Positions 1-9,118 of a stretch of 64,000 bases of DNA are shown piece by piece (within the stretch, counting starts at the first letter, position 1; each line of letters opens with the position of its first letter). This DNA is from Lachnospiraceae bacterium (lineage in GTDB: Bacteria; Bacillota; Clostridia; Lachnospirales; Lachnospiraceae). The position numbers and the translations under genes are program-made. The notes beneath the pieces were generated by a model that made no database searches, was not told the DNA's origin, and saw only the letters and a program-made list of their open reading frames with translations. The DNA is taken from assembly GCA_021201095.1 (NCBI GenBank), contig JAJQFO010000096.1:1-64000 (forward strand). The letters are read 5' to 3'.

Positions 1-134
1 TTGGCATTGCTTCCGCTATGCACACCCGATTTTGTCGGCTAACAGTTGATAAGTTTGTATTAGTTCCTTATCACTGTTAAGCCAAGATATCCGGGGTTTT
101 TTACAGGGAAGGTATTTCCTGATCCCAAAAAGCT

Positions 135-1745
135 TCAGATCGCTTCCACCGCCGCTTTTTCTACCGCGATGCCGGCCTTGTAGCTCTCGATATAACGGTC
201 GAATCCTTCGACATCCGCCGGATCGGGCTGCATCTCGGTGCCTTCGCAACCGGCAAATACGCTCTCATTCAGGAAGGTGTCGAGAGTCTCGCCGCCCTTT
301 TTATGTACCAGATAGGAGGCCAGGATCGCCATGCCCCAGGGGCCGCCCTCTCCTGCGGTCTCCATCACGGATACCGGGGAGTTCATCGCCGCGGCGAGGA
401 TGCTCTGGCCGACGCCTTTTGTCTTGAACAGGCCGCCGTGTCCCATGATACGGTCTACCTGCACGTCTTCGTTTTTCAGCAGCAGATCAAGGCCGATTTT
501 CAGGGTTGCCAGGGAGCCGTACAGGTTCGAACGCATGAAGTTTGCAAGAGTGAATTTCGCATCCGGTGTACGCACCATCAGCGGGCGGCCTTCTTCATTC
601 AGGCCAGTCACCGGCTCTCCTGCGAAATAATTATAGGAAATGATGCCGCTGCAGTCTTTGTCGCCCTCGAGTGCTTTGTTATAGAGGGTGCCAAAGAGCT
701 GATTCATATCAACCTTTACTCCAAAGGTCTCAGCAAACTCGCGGAACAGCCCCACCCATGCGTTCAGGTCGGAGGTGCAGTTGTTGCAGTGCACCATCGC
801 TACTGCATCGCCGGTCGGGGTCGTCACCATGTCGATCTCCGGGTACGCCTTTGAAAGCGCTTTTTCCAGTACGATCATGGCGAAAACGGATGTGCCGGCT
901 GAGACATTGCCAGTGCGTACCGCTACGCTGTTCGTCGCAGCCATACCAGTGCCTGCGTCGCCTTCCGGCGGGGCAATCGGAATGCCGCTTTTCAGTTTTC
1001 CGGAAACATCCAGCTTTTTCGCGCCTTCCTCGGTCAGGAGACCTGCATCCTCCCCGGCCAGAAGAGCCTTCGGCAGAATTTCGCGCAGCTTCCAGGGATA
1101 CCCTTTGGGAGCGACCAGCGCGTCAAACTGATCCATCATTTTCTGATTGTAATCTCTGGTCTCACTGTCGATCGGAAACATGCCGGACGCATCGCCGATG
1201 CCCAGCACCTTCTGACCGGTCATCTGCCAGTGCATATAACCAGCGAGCGTAGTAATAAACGTGACATCCTTCACATGCTCTTCCCCATTCAGAATCGCCT
1301 GATACAGATGAGCAATGCTCCATCTCTGCGGAATATTAAACTGGAAAAGCTCAGACAGCTCTTTTGCCGCCTGCTCCGTAATGGTATTTCTCCAGGAGCG
1401 GAACGGCACCAGCAGCTCATCGTTTTTGTCAAAAGCCAGATAGCCGTGCATCATCGCGCTGAAGCCGATGGCCGCAAGATTTACAATCTCCGTATCATAC
1501 TGCTTCTTCACATCTGCCGCAAGATCGCTGTAGCAGTCCCGCAGTCCGCTCCAGATGGCATCCAGACTGTAGGTCCAGATCCTTCCGTCAAGAAGCTGGT
1601 TTTCCCACTCATGACTGCCGGACGCAATCGGCTGGTTCGCCTCGTCCACCAATACCGCCTTGATCCTCGTCGATCCGAATTCCAGGCCGAGGATGGCTTT
1701 GCCGCTTTCAATTGTTTCTTTAGCTTTTGCTGCGTCAACTCCCAT
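135..1745 (-). CDS. FGGY-family carbohydrate kinase (ribulokinase-like)
   Basis: Cytoplasmic ATP-dependent sugar kinase of the FGGY family, 536 aa, a normal length. The N-terminal nucleotide-binding signature [16 protein letters not shown] is at residues ~20-35, and the C-terminal lobe carries a second glycine-rich segment ([10 protein letters not shown]) and GEGGPWGMA. The start is supported by AGGAGG six bases upstream of the ATG. It is the last gene of an operon with a carbohydrate ABC importer and deoxyribose-phosphate aldolase, so it probably phosphorylates the imported sugar or a derivative before aldol cleavage. The exact substrate (a pentulose, deoxy-sugar or sugar alcohol) cannot be read from sequence. 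Seen: family signature and operon position. Known: FGGY kinases act on open-chain or keto sugars. Inferred: role in the pathway. Confidence 0.85.
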   Translation of the reverse strand: MGVDAAKAKETIESGKAILGLEFGSTRIKAVLVDEANQPIASGSHEWENQLLDGRIWTYSLDAIWSGLRDCYSDLAADVKKQYDTEIVNLAAIGFSAMMHGYLAFDKNDELLVPFRSWRNTITEQAAKELSELFQFNIPQRWSIAHLYQAILNGEEHVKDVTFITTLAGYMHWQMTGQKVLGIGDASGMFPIDSETRDYNQKMMDQFDALVAPKGYPWKLREILPKALLAGEDAGLLTEEGAKKLDVSGKLKSGIPIAPPEGDAGTGMAATNSVAVRTGNVSAGTSVFAMIVLEKALSKAYPEIDMVTTPTGDAVAMVHCNNCTSDLNAWVGLFREFAETFGVKVDMNQLFGTLYNKALEGDKDCSGIISYNYFAGEPVTGLNEEGRPLMVRTPDAKFTLANFMRSNLYGSLATLKIGLDLLLKNEDVQVDRIMGHGGLFKTKGVGQSILAAAMNSPVSVMETAGEGGPWGMAILASYLVHKKGGETLDTFLNESVFAGCEGTEMQPDPADVEGFDRYIESYKAGIAVEKAAVEAI

Positions 1746-1866
1746 TTTTTACCTCCTAGTATAAAATATAATCGTGTCAGAACATAACGGTTCCATATCT
1801 TCTCAGCTGTTAAGCTTATCCCGCGCATTGTATAGAATACCCACCCCCGCAATCGGAGATTGGGGA

Positions 1867-1903
1867 ATATCCCATAGAAGCATGGAATGCCTCCCGGCGA
1901 GGG
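1867..1903 (-). repeat. Palindromic repeat, family P2, copy 1
   Basis: Read on the minus strand this segment is CCCTCGCCGGGAGGCATTCC followed by ATGCTTCTATGGGATAT. The same pattern with few changes is found at 28552-28590, and a diverged relative lies inside the TetR gene near 13880. The flanks (CGGGTTATGCCC and a segment with TCTCCGATTG) also recur in the TetR copy. It sits in the 183-base gap between deoC and the kinase gene. Confidence 0.6.
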
Positions 1904-1928
1904 CATAACCCGGCGGGAAAAAGCCTGT

Positions 1929-2636
1929 TTATAATTGCTTCGCGATCTTCACAATCCGGCTGGTGCCAAGTCTGGACGCCCCCAGCTCCAGAAAATGCGC
2001 CGCATCATCCAGCGATGAAATCCCTCCGGCTGCCTTGATTTTCACATCACTCCCGACATGCTCCGCAAAAAGAGCGACATCCGCGAAGGTCGCACCGCCC
2101 TTGCTGAAGCCAGTCGAGGTCTTGATGAAATCAGCGCCTGCTTCCGTGACAATTTCGCAGAGCCGGATTTTCTCCTCGTCCGTCAGCAGACAGGTTTCAA
2201 TGATCACCTTCAGGATTTTGTCTCCGCAGGCGGCCTTCAGGGTGCGGATTTCCTCCCGGATGCAGTCGTACCTCTGATCCTTCACCCAGCCGATGTTGAT
2301 GACCATATCAATCTCATCTGCGCCGTTTGCAATCGCATCCTTTGTCTCAAATTCCTTGACTGCGGTCGTATTGTAGCCGTTCGGGAAACCGATAACCGTA
2401 CAAACAGCCGGAAAGCTTCCGGCACAGGCTGCACCTGCCGCAGCCGTTTTATCCTGCAAAGCAGCCTTTTTTCCCTGCAGATACTCACTGGCCTTCTTTA
2501 CATAGCTTGGCGGAATGCACACCGACGCCGTCCCATAGCTCACTGCATCGTCGCAGATCTGCTGAATCTGCTCCCAGGTCGCGTCCTGCGCCAGCAGGGT
2601 GTGATCCACATGCTGCAATATTTCTTTTAAGTCCAT
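1929..2636 (-). CDS. deoC: Deoxyribose-phosphate aldolase
   Basis: Class I aldolase (DERA) that cleaves 2-deoxy-D-ribose 5-phosphate to glyceraldehyde 3-phosphate and acetaldehyde in the cytoplasm; 235 aa. Family signatures are clear: the N-terminal [21 protein letters not shown], the DFIKTSTGF strand and the Schiff-base lysine in [10 protein letters not shown]. The ORF track starts ten codons upstream, but AGGAGG lies eight bases before the internal ATG (MDLKEIL), so I place the start at 2636. It lies between the solute-binding protein and the FGGY kinase in a same-strand operon, suggesting that the imported compound is degraded through a deoxy-sugar phosphate or related aldol substrate. It could instead serve nucleoside salvage, but no phosphopentomutase or nucleoside phosphorylase is adjacent. 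Confidence 0.93.
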   Translation of the reverse strand: MDLKEILQHVDHTLLAQDATWEQIQQICDDAVSYGTASVCIPPSYVKKASEYLQGKKAALQDKTAAAGAACAGSFPAVCTVIGFPNGYNTTAVKEFETKDAIANGADEIDMVINIGWVKDQRYDCIREEIRTLKAACGDKILKVIIETCLLTDEEKIRLCEIVTEAGADFIKTSTGFSKGGATFADVALFAEHVGSDVKIKAAGGISSLDDAAHFLELGASRLGTSRIVKIAKQL

Positions 2637-2780
2637 TCTTTTTTCCTCCTGGTTGATTTTGATCATATAAAAATTGAATAATTTTTAGACCACTATTACC
2701 TATGTTCAGGATGCCATTTTCCCAAATTCATACAATTCATCCGGACAAATATCCTGTCCATCCGACCAGACAACGGTAAT

Positions 2781-4436
2781 TTAGCCTCGCAGTCTCCGCT
2801 TCCGCACCGCCTGCCACAGCAGATACAGCAAAATCAACGCCCACACTGCCGCGATTGTGCCAAGCAAAATCACCGAAGTCCGCGGCAGCGGTCCCAGATC
2901 CTTCAGCCCTCCGTCGTCCCCATCGTCGGTCGTCTCGATCTGGTCAAGACGATAGAGAGATGTCACGTCGCTGTAGAGTGTCTCGAAATACGCGTCATCA
3001 ATCGTCTCCGAGCGCCGGGCGGATTTGGTTGTATTTTCAACCAATTGTCCCGCCGCGCTCCGCAGGGAAGTGGAACCGTTGAAAACAGCCGTGGTGAAGG
3101 TGTTTTCAATGTTGTCAAGCAGCAGCTTTGCGGCGTCGATTTTCACGCTGTAGTAGGTGGAATTGTCCTCGCCTGAGCGGGACAGATAGTCCTGATACTC
3201 TGCCGACTCCTGCGCTTTGGTTGTCACCGGAAGATAGCCTTCGGTCTGAGAATACGCGATCTGCACCTCGTTTGTGAGCAGATACTGGGCGAACAGCCAG
3301 GAAGCAAGAACCTCCTGCGGATCGTCTTTGTTAAAAATACAGATGGACGGTCCCTGGGAAATCATCTGCGGATTTTCCGTATCGTACTGCGGTACCGCCA
3401 TGACCACAGTCTCAAACTCGACCAGCTTATCCTCGCTGATGTCCAGAAGCGGTGCGTCCGTGCCCATCCAGGTGGCCCCGGCTGTGGAGTCAATCGCGAA
3501 AATACACTGCCCTGCATTCAGGAAGTTGGCCGGATAGCCGGAAATCTTGAAGGTGGAAAACTCTCTCGATTCGGCGTATTCCGCGATCTCGTACAGCAGC
3601 TCCGTCGTTGTATCGTTAAAGATCAGGATTTCTCCGTCCTCCGTCGAATAGCCTGCGTCCAGCTGCTTCAGCATGGTGATCATCATATTGTCCGTCGATT
3701 TGTAGATAAACGGGATCATGACGTTCTGACCATTCACCACAAAATTGCCATCTTCGTCCTTTTCCATTGCCGCCTCGCACACCTCCCAGATAAAATCCCA
3801 GGTCAGCGTCTCCGGCAGTTCAAAACCCAGAGCTTCAACATAGGTCTTGTTCACATAGCAGGCCTCAGTCGAACGCATGTAGGGCAGGGCATAATAATAT
3901 CCGTCGATCTGGCATTCCTCCAGAAACTGCGGCACAATCTCATCGACCGTCGGCGAATCAAAGGCCAGTTCACTCCCGCCCAGCCCGTATTTTTCATCCG
4001 TCATCAGATCGTCCAGCGAGACGACCTGATTGTCGCCAGTCAGATACGTGGCGATATGATCCGGGTACGTGATGCAGACATTCGGCGTCGTATCCGTCGC
4101 GATATTCGTGATCACGTCGTTATAGATATCCGAATAATCCGTATACAACCGGATGTTCACCGTAATATTCGGATACAGCTCCTCAAAATCCGCAACCGCC
4201 TGCTCGTAGATCGCCACCTGCGTTTTGTTCGTATCATTTTTCGCCCAGAACGTAATCTCATATTCCTGCGACTCGTCAAACTCGTCCGGCACCGCAAACG
4301 CCTCTTTCGTTTCCTTTGCGCCGTGACAGGCCGTCAGGGAAAATACGCAAATCAGCATCAGGAATGCGAAGGAAATCCTTCTTCGCCCGATACGGAAAGA
4401 ACCGTCTGATGTTTTTTTCCATCGTTTTCCATTCAT
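2781..4436 (-). CDS. Extracellular sugar-binding lipoprotein with C-terminal membrane anchor
   Basis: Family 1 solute-binding protein of a carbohydrate ABC importer, 551 aa. Residues ~20-37 form a hydrophobic signal ending in a lipobox (SLTAC), so Cys37 is the likely lipidated residue. The body has typical SBP features (EITFWAKNDTNKTQVAIYE, then ITVNIRLY). Unusually, the C-terminus adds a second hydrophobic helix (TSVILLGTIAAVWALILLYL) followed by the basic tail RKRRLRG, predicting a second anchor with the tail inside the cell. Most SBPs end after the globular domain. It follows the two permease genes in the operon and precedes deoC. The ribosome site is weak (GGTGG upstream of the ATG). Substrate is not determinable from sequence. 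Confidence 0.85.
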   Translation of the reverse strand: MNGKRWKKTSDGSFRIGRRRISFAFLMLICVFSLTACHGAKETKEAFAVPDEFDESQEYEITFWAKNDTNKTQVAIYEQAVADFEELYPNITVNIRLYTDYSDIYNDVITNIATDTTPNVCITYPDHIATYLTGDNQVVSLDDLMTDEKYGLGGSELAFDSPTVDEIVPQFLEECQIDGYYYALPYMRSTEACYVNKTYVEALGFELPETLTWDFIWEVCEAAMEKDEDGNFVVNGQNVMIPFIYKSTDNMMITMLKQLDAGYSTEDGEILIFNDTTTELLYEIAEYAESREFSTFKISGYPANFLNAGQCIFAIDSTAGATWMGTDAPLLDISEDKLVEFETVVMAVPQYDTENPQMISQGPSICIFNKDDPQEVLASWLFAQYLLTNEVQIAYSQTEGYLPVTTKAQESAEYQDYLSRSGEDNSTYYSVKIDAAKLLLDNIENTFTTAVFNGSTSLRSAAGQLVENTTKSARRSETIDDAYFETLYSDVTSLYRLDQIETTDDGDDGGLKDLGPLPRTSVILLGTIAAVWALILLYLLWQAVRKRRLRG

Positions 4437-4458
4437 TTTCTTAAACCACCCTGCTTTT

Positions 4459-5325
4459 TCAAGCCTTCAGTCCCCCGCGCGACACGCCTGCCATGATCTG
4501 CTTCCGGAAAATCAGAAACAGCACAATCAGCGGCACGGAAATCACCACAACTGCTGCCATCATTGCCGGGATATTCTCTCGGCCGAAGCCGTTCTCCCGG
4601 ATCTCCTGAATCCCGTTCGACACCAGATAATAGTTTTGGTCATCCGTGATCAGGCGCGGCCACACGTAAGAGTTCCAGCACTCGATCACCTTCAGAATCG
4701 TGATCGTCGTCACCGTCGGCTTGGAGATCGGCAGCATCACCTTCCATAGATATTTAAAATCCGAAGTTCCGTCCACCTTTGCGGCATAATACAGACTGTC
4801 CGGAACCTGCTCAAAATTTTCCTTCAGCAGATAAATATAGAAAACCGATGTCACCGACGGCAGAATCAGGCCCGGAAACGAATTGCGCAGATTCAGATTC
4901 GTGATGGTCACAAAATTTGTAATGATCACCAGCTCATTGGGAATCATCATCAGCGAAAGGAAAAACACAAACACCACATTTTTCCCCCGAAAATCCAGCC
5001 GTGCGAATGCGTACGCCGACAGCGTAATCACCACCAGCATAATCGCCGTCGTCACCAGCGCGAAAAATACTGTGTTCGCCAGATACCGGGCCAGCGGCAC
5101 CTGCGTAAATGCGTCCGCGTAATTCTGCCAGGTGGGCGTCAGCGTGAAAAACTTCGGCACCGATTCTGAGCTGTATTCCCCATAGCTCTTCACCGAAGTC
5201 AGCACCATCCAGTAAAACGGAAAGAGCACAATCAGCGCCCACAGCGCCAGCAGCACCGCCTTTCCAATGCCCACAATCCGGCTCCAGAGGCGCGCGCCTT
5301 TTTCCATTTTTGTATAATCATCCAT
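4459..5325 (-). CDS. Carbohydrate ABC transporter permease, MalG type
   Basis: Inner-membrane permease of a CUT1-type sugar importer, 288 aa with about six membrane helices. The EAA loop that contacts the ATPase is visible as YYAAKVDGTSDFKYLWKVML. The ORF track begins at an upstream TTG; I prefer the ATG of MDDYTKMEKG because GAGAGG lies nine bases before it. It follows the MalF-type permease closely and precedes the binding protein, giving the usual importer set. The substrate is unknown; the neighbouring deoC and kinase point to a pentose-like or deoxy sugar, which is an inference. Confidence 0.88.
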   Translation of the reverse strand: MDDYTKMEKGARLWSRIVGIGKAVLLALWALIVLFPFYWMVLTSVKSYGEYSSESVPKFFTLTPTWQNYADAFTQVPLARYLANTVFFALVTTAIMLVVITLSAYAFARLDFRGKNVVFVFFLSLMMIPNELVIITNFVTITNLNLRNSFPGLILPSVTSVFYIYLLKENFEQVPDSLYYAAKVDGTSDFKYLWKVMLPISKPTVTTITILKVIECWNSYVWPRLITDDQNYYLVSNGIQEIRENGFGRENIPAMMAAVVVISVPLIVLFLIFRKQIMAGVSRGGLKA

Positions 5326-5365
5326 ATCAACAAGCCTCTCATTTCGAAGATGCAATATTCATTTT

Positions 5366-6268
5366 TTACTGCTGCGCCCTCCTGCTCACCAGCAGATTAA
5401 TGCATGTAATGGTCAGTATGATCACAAACAGCAGGATCGCTGCCGCAGACGCGTAGGACGGATATCCGCCGCTGTCGCCGTAGAGCATGTCATACACATA
5501 CCCGACAATCGTATTCATCTCAGCCGCGTTCAGGTCGGTCCCAAACAGCGCAACGACGTCGCTGTAGGCCTTGAACGCTCCGATGAAGCCTGTGATCACC
5601 AGGTAAAAAATCATCGGGGAGATCATCGGCAGAGTAATTTTCCAGAAAATTCGGAATTTCGAGGTGCCGTCTACGCGCGCTGCCTTGTAATAGTCCTCAT
5701 TGACAGACGCCAGAGCTCCGGTCAGGATCAGGATCTTGAACGGCATGACGACCCAGATCGTATAGATACAGAGCACCAGCATCTTTGCCCAGTACGGTCC
5801 GTCGATAAAGTCCACAGAAGTACCGCCGAAAAAGTTGATCAGCAAGTTGATCATGCCGTCGCTGTAGGCCGTCTTTTTAAAGAGGATCATAAAGACCAGG
5901 CCAACCGCCAGCGTGTTGGTGACATAGGGCAGAAAATAAATCGTCTGCAGCAGGTTCCGAAACCGTTTGATCGAGTGCAGAGCAACCGAAATCAGCAGCG
6001 CCAGGCCGGTCGAAATCGGTACAGTGATGATTACAAGAATGAAGGTATTTTTTACCGCCTGCAGAAAATAGGGGTCATGCAGGACATAGGAATAGTTGTA
6101 AATACCCACGCCGTAGTAGGTCTGCGAGGTAAAATTGTAGCCTTCCTCGAACGAATAAATAAACACGTCAATCAGCGGGTACACCAGGAACGCGCCCAGA
6201 AATAGAACCGCCGGGAGCAGGTACAGCCAGCCTTTTAAATTGCCGAATCTGCCTTTCGCCATATTCAT
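5366..6268 (-). CDS. Carbohydrate ABC transporter permease, MalF type
   Basis: Partner permease of the sugar importer, about 300 aa, with an N-terminal helix (LYLLPAVLFLGAFLVYPLI), a periplasmic-side loop, and the EAA motif DYYKAARVDGTSKFRIFWKI that docks on the ATPase. The ORF track starts at a GTG four codons earlier, directly abutting the ribosome site; the ATG of MNMAKGRF is eleven bases after AGGAG and is the more plausible start. It lies just downstream of the ATPase gene and upstream of the MalG-type permease, so the three are probably cotranscribed. Confidence 0.88.
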   Translation of the reverse strand: MNMAKGRFGNLKGWLYLLPAVLFLGAFLVYPLIDVFIYSFEEGYNFTSQTYYGVGIYNYSYVLHDPYFLQAVKNTFILVIITVPISTGLALLISVALHSIKRFRNLLQTIYFLPYVTNTLAVGLVFMILFKKTAYSDGMINLLINFFGGTSVDFIDGPYWAKMLVLCIYTIWVVMPFKILILTGALASVNEDYYKAARVDGTSKFRIFWKITLPMISPMIFYLVITGFIGAFKAYSDVVALFGTDLNAAEMNTIVGYVYDMLYGDSGGYPSYASAAAILLFVIILTITCINLLVSRRAQQ

Positions 6269-6276
6269 AGCAGATC

Positions 6277-7518
6277 TCACTCCTTTCGTCTGCCCGCTGC
6301 AGGTGTCTGCTGTTGATCAGGCTGTTTCCCGGAAGCCGTCTTGTCCGCATCCGCAAACGCAAGCCTTAGCCTGTCTTCACTCTCCCTGTCAAAAAGAAAT
6401 ACCTTATCCGGGCGCAGGGCAAAGCGCACAGTCGAACTGGACGTGTCCACCCGGTTTTCCGTGCTGATGATGGAGCGGACGGTCGGATTTACGGAAGAAG
6501 CGTTGCGGGAAAGCACGCTGATGTCGCGGCCCATCACCTCGACGCCGTTCAGTGCACAGGTAAACGGACCGTCCGGGCACAGCCGGAAGCCCTCGGGGCG
6601 AATGCCAACCCAGACATCACGGTTCTGGAGCACGTTTTGAGCGCAGCCCAGCTGCAAAGCGTTTCTATCAATAGCAGCGCGGCCTGCCGCCACGCCCTGG
6701 CGCACATCCAGCACCCGTTCTTCTCCGATATAGAGTCCTCCGTCCCGGAGCTGTCCCTCGAAGACATTGATCGGCGGCGTCCCCAGGAACTTCGCAACAA
6801 ACAGATTCGCCGGGCTGTCATAGACCTCCTGCGGCTTTCCTGTCTGCTGCACCACGCCGTCTTTCATCACCACGATCATGTCAGAGATACTCATCGCCTC
6901 GTCCTGATCATGCGTCACGAAAATCGTCGTGATCCCGGTTTCCCGCTGGATCCTGCGGATCTCTTCCCGCGTCTGCAGCCGAAGCCGGGCGTCCAGGTTC
7001 GAGAGCGGCTCATCCAGAAGCAGCACCTTCGGCTCCTTCACAAGTGCCCGCGCGATCGCCACACGCTGCTGCTGTCCACCGGAGAGCTCGCCCGGTCTGC
7101 GGTCCATCAGCTGGTCGATCTGCACCAGGCGCGCCACTTCTTCCGCCTTTGCATTCATCTCCGCCTTCGACAGCCTGTCCTTCCCCTTGCGGTTTTCCAG
7201 TGGGAACAAAATATTCTGACGCACCGTCAAATGCGGATACAAGGCGTAATTCTGAAACACGAGGCCAATCCCCCTGTGCTCCGGCGCCAGATGCGTCACA
7301 TCTTCCTTCCCGAAAAAAATCTTTCCCTCCGTCGGCACCAGCAGTCCGCTGATCAGGTTCAGCGTCGTACTCTTGCCGCAGCCGGACGGCCCCAGCAAAG
7401 CAATCAGCTTCCCATCCGGAACGGTAAAGGTAAAATGATCGACCGCGACCACATCCTCTTTCTTTTTCCGGTCACGGCTCGGAAATTTCATTGTCAGGTT
7501 CTGTAAAACAATCTCCAT
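6277..7518 (-). CDS. Sugar ABC transporter ATP-binding protein, UgpC/MsmK/MalK family
   Basis: Cytoplasmic ATPase that energises the adjacent permease pair; 413 aa, slightly longer than the ~370 aa typical of the family. Walker A is GPSGCGKST (about residue 42), the signature is LSGGQQQRVAIARALV, Walker B is VLLLDEPLSNLD and the switch histidine is in TIFVTHDQ. The C-terminal ~170 residues form an OB-fold/TOBE regulatory region with the IRPEGF motif, and end in a low-complexity tail (DKTASGKQPDQQQTPAAG). The start is supported by GGAGG just before the ATG. It is the first gene of the importer operon, directly after the GGATAGGG hairpin that separates it from the sensor kinase. Confidence 0.92.
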   Translation of the reverse strand: MEIVLQNLTMKFPSRDRKKKEDVVAVDHFTFTVPDGKLIALLGPSGCGKSTTLNLISGLLVPTEGKIFFGKEDVTHLAPEHRGIGLVFQNYALYPHLTVRQNILFPLENRKGKDRLSKAEMNAKAEEVARLVQIDQLMDRRPGELSGGQQQRVAIARALVKEPKVLLLDEPLSNLDARLRLQTREEIRRIQRETGITTIFVTHDQDEAMSISDMIVVMKDGVVQQTGKPQEVYDSPANLFVAKFLGTPPINVFEGQLRDGGLYIGEERVLDVRQGVAAGRAAIDRNALQLGCAQNVLQNRDVWVGIRPEGFRLCPDGPFTCALNGVEVMGRDISVLSRNASSVNPTVRSIISTENRVDTSSSTVRFALRPDKVFLFDRESEDRLRLAFADADKTASGKQPDQQQTPAAGRRKE

Positions 7519-7542
7519 GATTTCCTCCGCTCTGTAAAAATC

Positions 7543-7569
7543 GGATAGGGGTATTCTCTCTCCCTATCC
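7543..7569 (-). terminator. Hairpin between sensor kinase and sugar operon
   Basis: On the minus strand an 8-bp stem GGATAGGG/CCCTATCC with an 11-base loop follows the kinase stop codon and is followed by GATTTTTA. It looks like a terminator or attenuator placed between the kinase gene and the ABC ATPase gene. The same stem recurs at 21052-21089 and 21809-21840. Confidence 0.6.
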
Positions 7570-7589
7570 AGAAAAACCCTGTCCGGCAG

Positions 7590-8957
7590 CTACGCAGCAT
7601 CCAGATTCAGCCAGACACGCGCAGTAAAGACTTTGGCCTGTTCATCAAACTGAAATCGTGCGTTCCCGCCGTATTTTTCTGCCGTATGCTGCAGACTTTG
7701 CAGCCCATAGCCGCCCTCTTCCCGACCGCTGGCAAACGCTGCTGCGGGGAGGAAGGATCCATCCAGATGATATCTGCCGGAAGGATGCACTTTTTCACAC
7801 GGGTTTATAACCTGTATAGCCATCGACTGATTGATCACACTGATTTCTACCGTGATCCAACGCTCTCCCCTGATCTGTCCGCACGCCTGAATGGCATTTT
7901 CCATGATATTCCCCAGCAAAACAGTCAGATCAACCGGCGCAATGGTGATGTCTGCGCAGTTCGCTTTTACGCTGCAGCGGATGCCCTGATCCGCCGCCAT
8001 TCCCACATAATACTGGAGCAGTCCGTTGATCGTATTATTTTTACAATAGGCAACCATATCCCGATGGCTGATTTCCACTGTCAGCTCGGAAAGGTAGTCT
8101 TTCATAGCCTCCTCATCACCCACGGCAAACAGCTCCGACAAATGGTTCAGCGAATGCCGCATATCATGGCGCAGCCGACGGATGTGTTCCATCTCGTGAG
8201 TGATGCTTTCATACTGCAGATTCTGAATTTCCAGAGTCTTACGCTCCTCACTGTCACGCTTCCGGCGCACCGACTCCCGGAATAAAGTCCAGTAGAACAC
8301 ACCCAGCATTGCCACTACCAGCAAAAGCGGCGGTACAAGCCACCACCAGTAAGCCGCCAGCATTCCGGCAGGTCTGGAGGCGTCAATAATCAGTATGGCA
8401 AAATAGAGAAATGTCATCAACAGCACCAGGCTGAATTCCCTGCGGATATTTTCAATTTCGATCTCTGCCAGATATTCCCGCACTGCCCGGCCCATAAGCA
8501 GTGCAAAAGGAGGAAACAGCAGTACCGCTGTCCCTGCGTAAAGTGCCAGTGTCAAAGGTGGATAAATTTCCGGCAGAATGCCGCCGGGGAACAGTGGAGT
8601 AACAAGATTTACCAGCAGATACTGTGTCGCCGCATAAAACAGTGCCAGCACCAGTGCTATTAATTTTTTGATCGTCTCCACCTGCAGTAAACGAAAATAG
8701 AAAATAATAAAAATCAGAAGCGCAAGCAGCATATACAGATTTGCAAATAACGCCATATAATAAGTGGAATAGATGGCGTCCAACCCCATGATGAGAGGGA
8801 ACAGGACGGAAGACAGGAGCGCAAACACGCCGCACACGACAAAGACACGTCTGCGCGGCCAGAGGAACGCACCTTCCGTAAAAGGCATCAGGCAAAGAAA
8901 CATTCCCGCGCCGAGCTGAATAAAAAATCCGGCAAAATTACGTAAATAAAAACCCAA
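7590..8957 (-). CDS. GHKL-type membrane sensor histidine kinase (orphan)
   Basis: Membrane sensor of the AgrC/VirS-like GHKL class. About seven N-terminal hydrophobic segments (residues ~10-245) are followed by a dimerisation helix with the putative phospho-acceptor histidine in RLRHDMRHSLNHL, an N box LLGNIMENAIQAC and a G box REEGGYGLQSL. The start is probably a TTG (LGFYLRN) nine bases after AGGAGG, twelve codons inside the track ORF. No response regulator is adjacent; such kinases usually pair with a LytTR regulator. It lies upstream of the sugar importer on the same strand, so it may sense the imported sugar or an unrelated peptide signal; this is inference. Confidence 0.85.
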   Translation of the reverse strand: MGFYLRNFAGFFIQLGAGMFLCLMPFTEGAFLWPRRRVFVVCGVFALLSSVLFPLIMGLDAIYSTYYMALFANLYMLLALLIFIIFYFRLLQVETIKKLIALVLALFYAATQYLLVNLVTPLFPGGILPEIYPPLTLALYAGTAVLLFPPFALLMGRAVREYLAEIEIENIRREFSLVLLMTFLYFAILIIDASRPAGMLAAYWWWLVPPLLLVVAMLGVFYWTLFRESVRRKRDSEERKTLEIQNLQYESITHEMEHIRRLRHDMRHSLNHLSELFAVGDEEAMKDYLSELTVEISHRDMVAYCKNNTINGLLQYYVGMAADQGIRCSVKANCADITIAPVDLTVLLGNIMENAIQACGQIRGERWITVEISVINQSMAIQVINPCEKVHPSGRYHLDGSFLPAAAFASGREEGGYGLQSLQHTAEKYGGNARFQFDEQAKVFTARVWLNLDAA

Positions 8958-9118
8958 GGCGGAACGCCTCCTTTCCTGCTGCGGCAAAGGCAAAAAATCC
9001 CGTGTCCACTCTTCATCCGAAGGTCATTCTAGCATACAAAGCTGCGGCCTGCAAGGCGCTTTTTCCTGTTTTTGCATGCAGTCCGGCCCTAAAGTACATT
9101 TTTCTGTTTTGCATGCAG

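Noticed and set aside
16-249. 77-aa minus-strand ORF at the window start
   Set aside because: It overlaps the kinase gene in another frame, has no ribosome site and no recognisable domain; the final ~40 residues could be chance.
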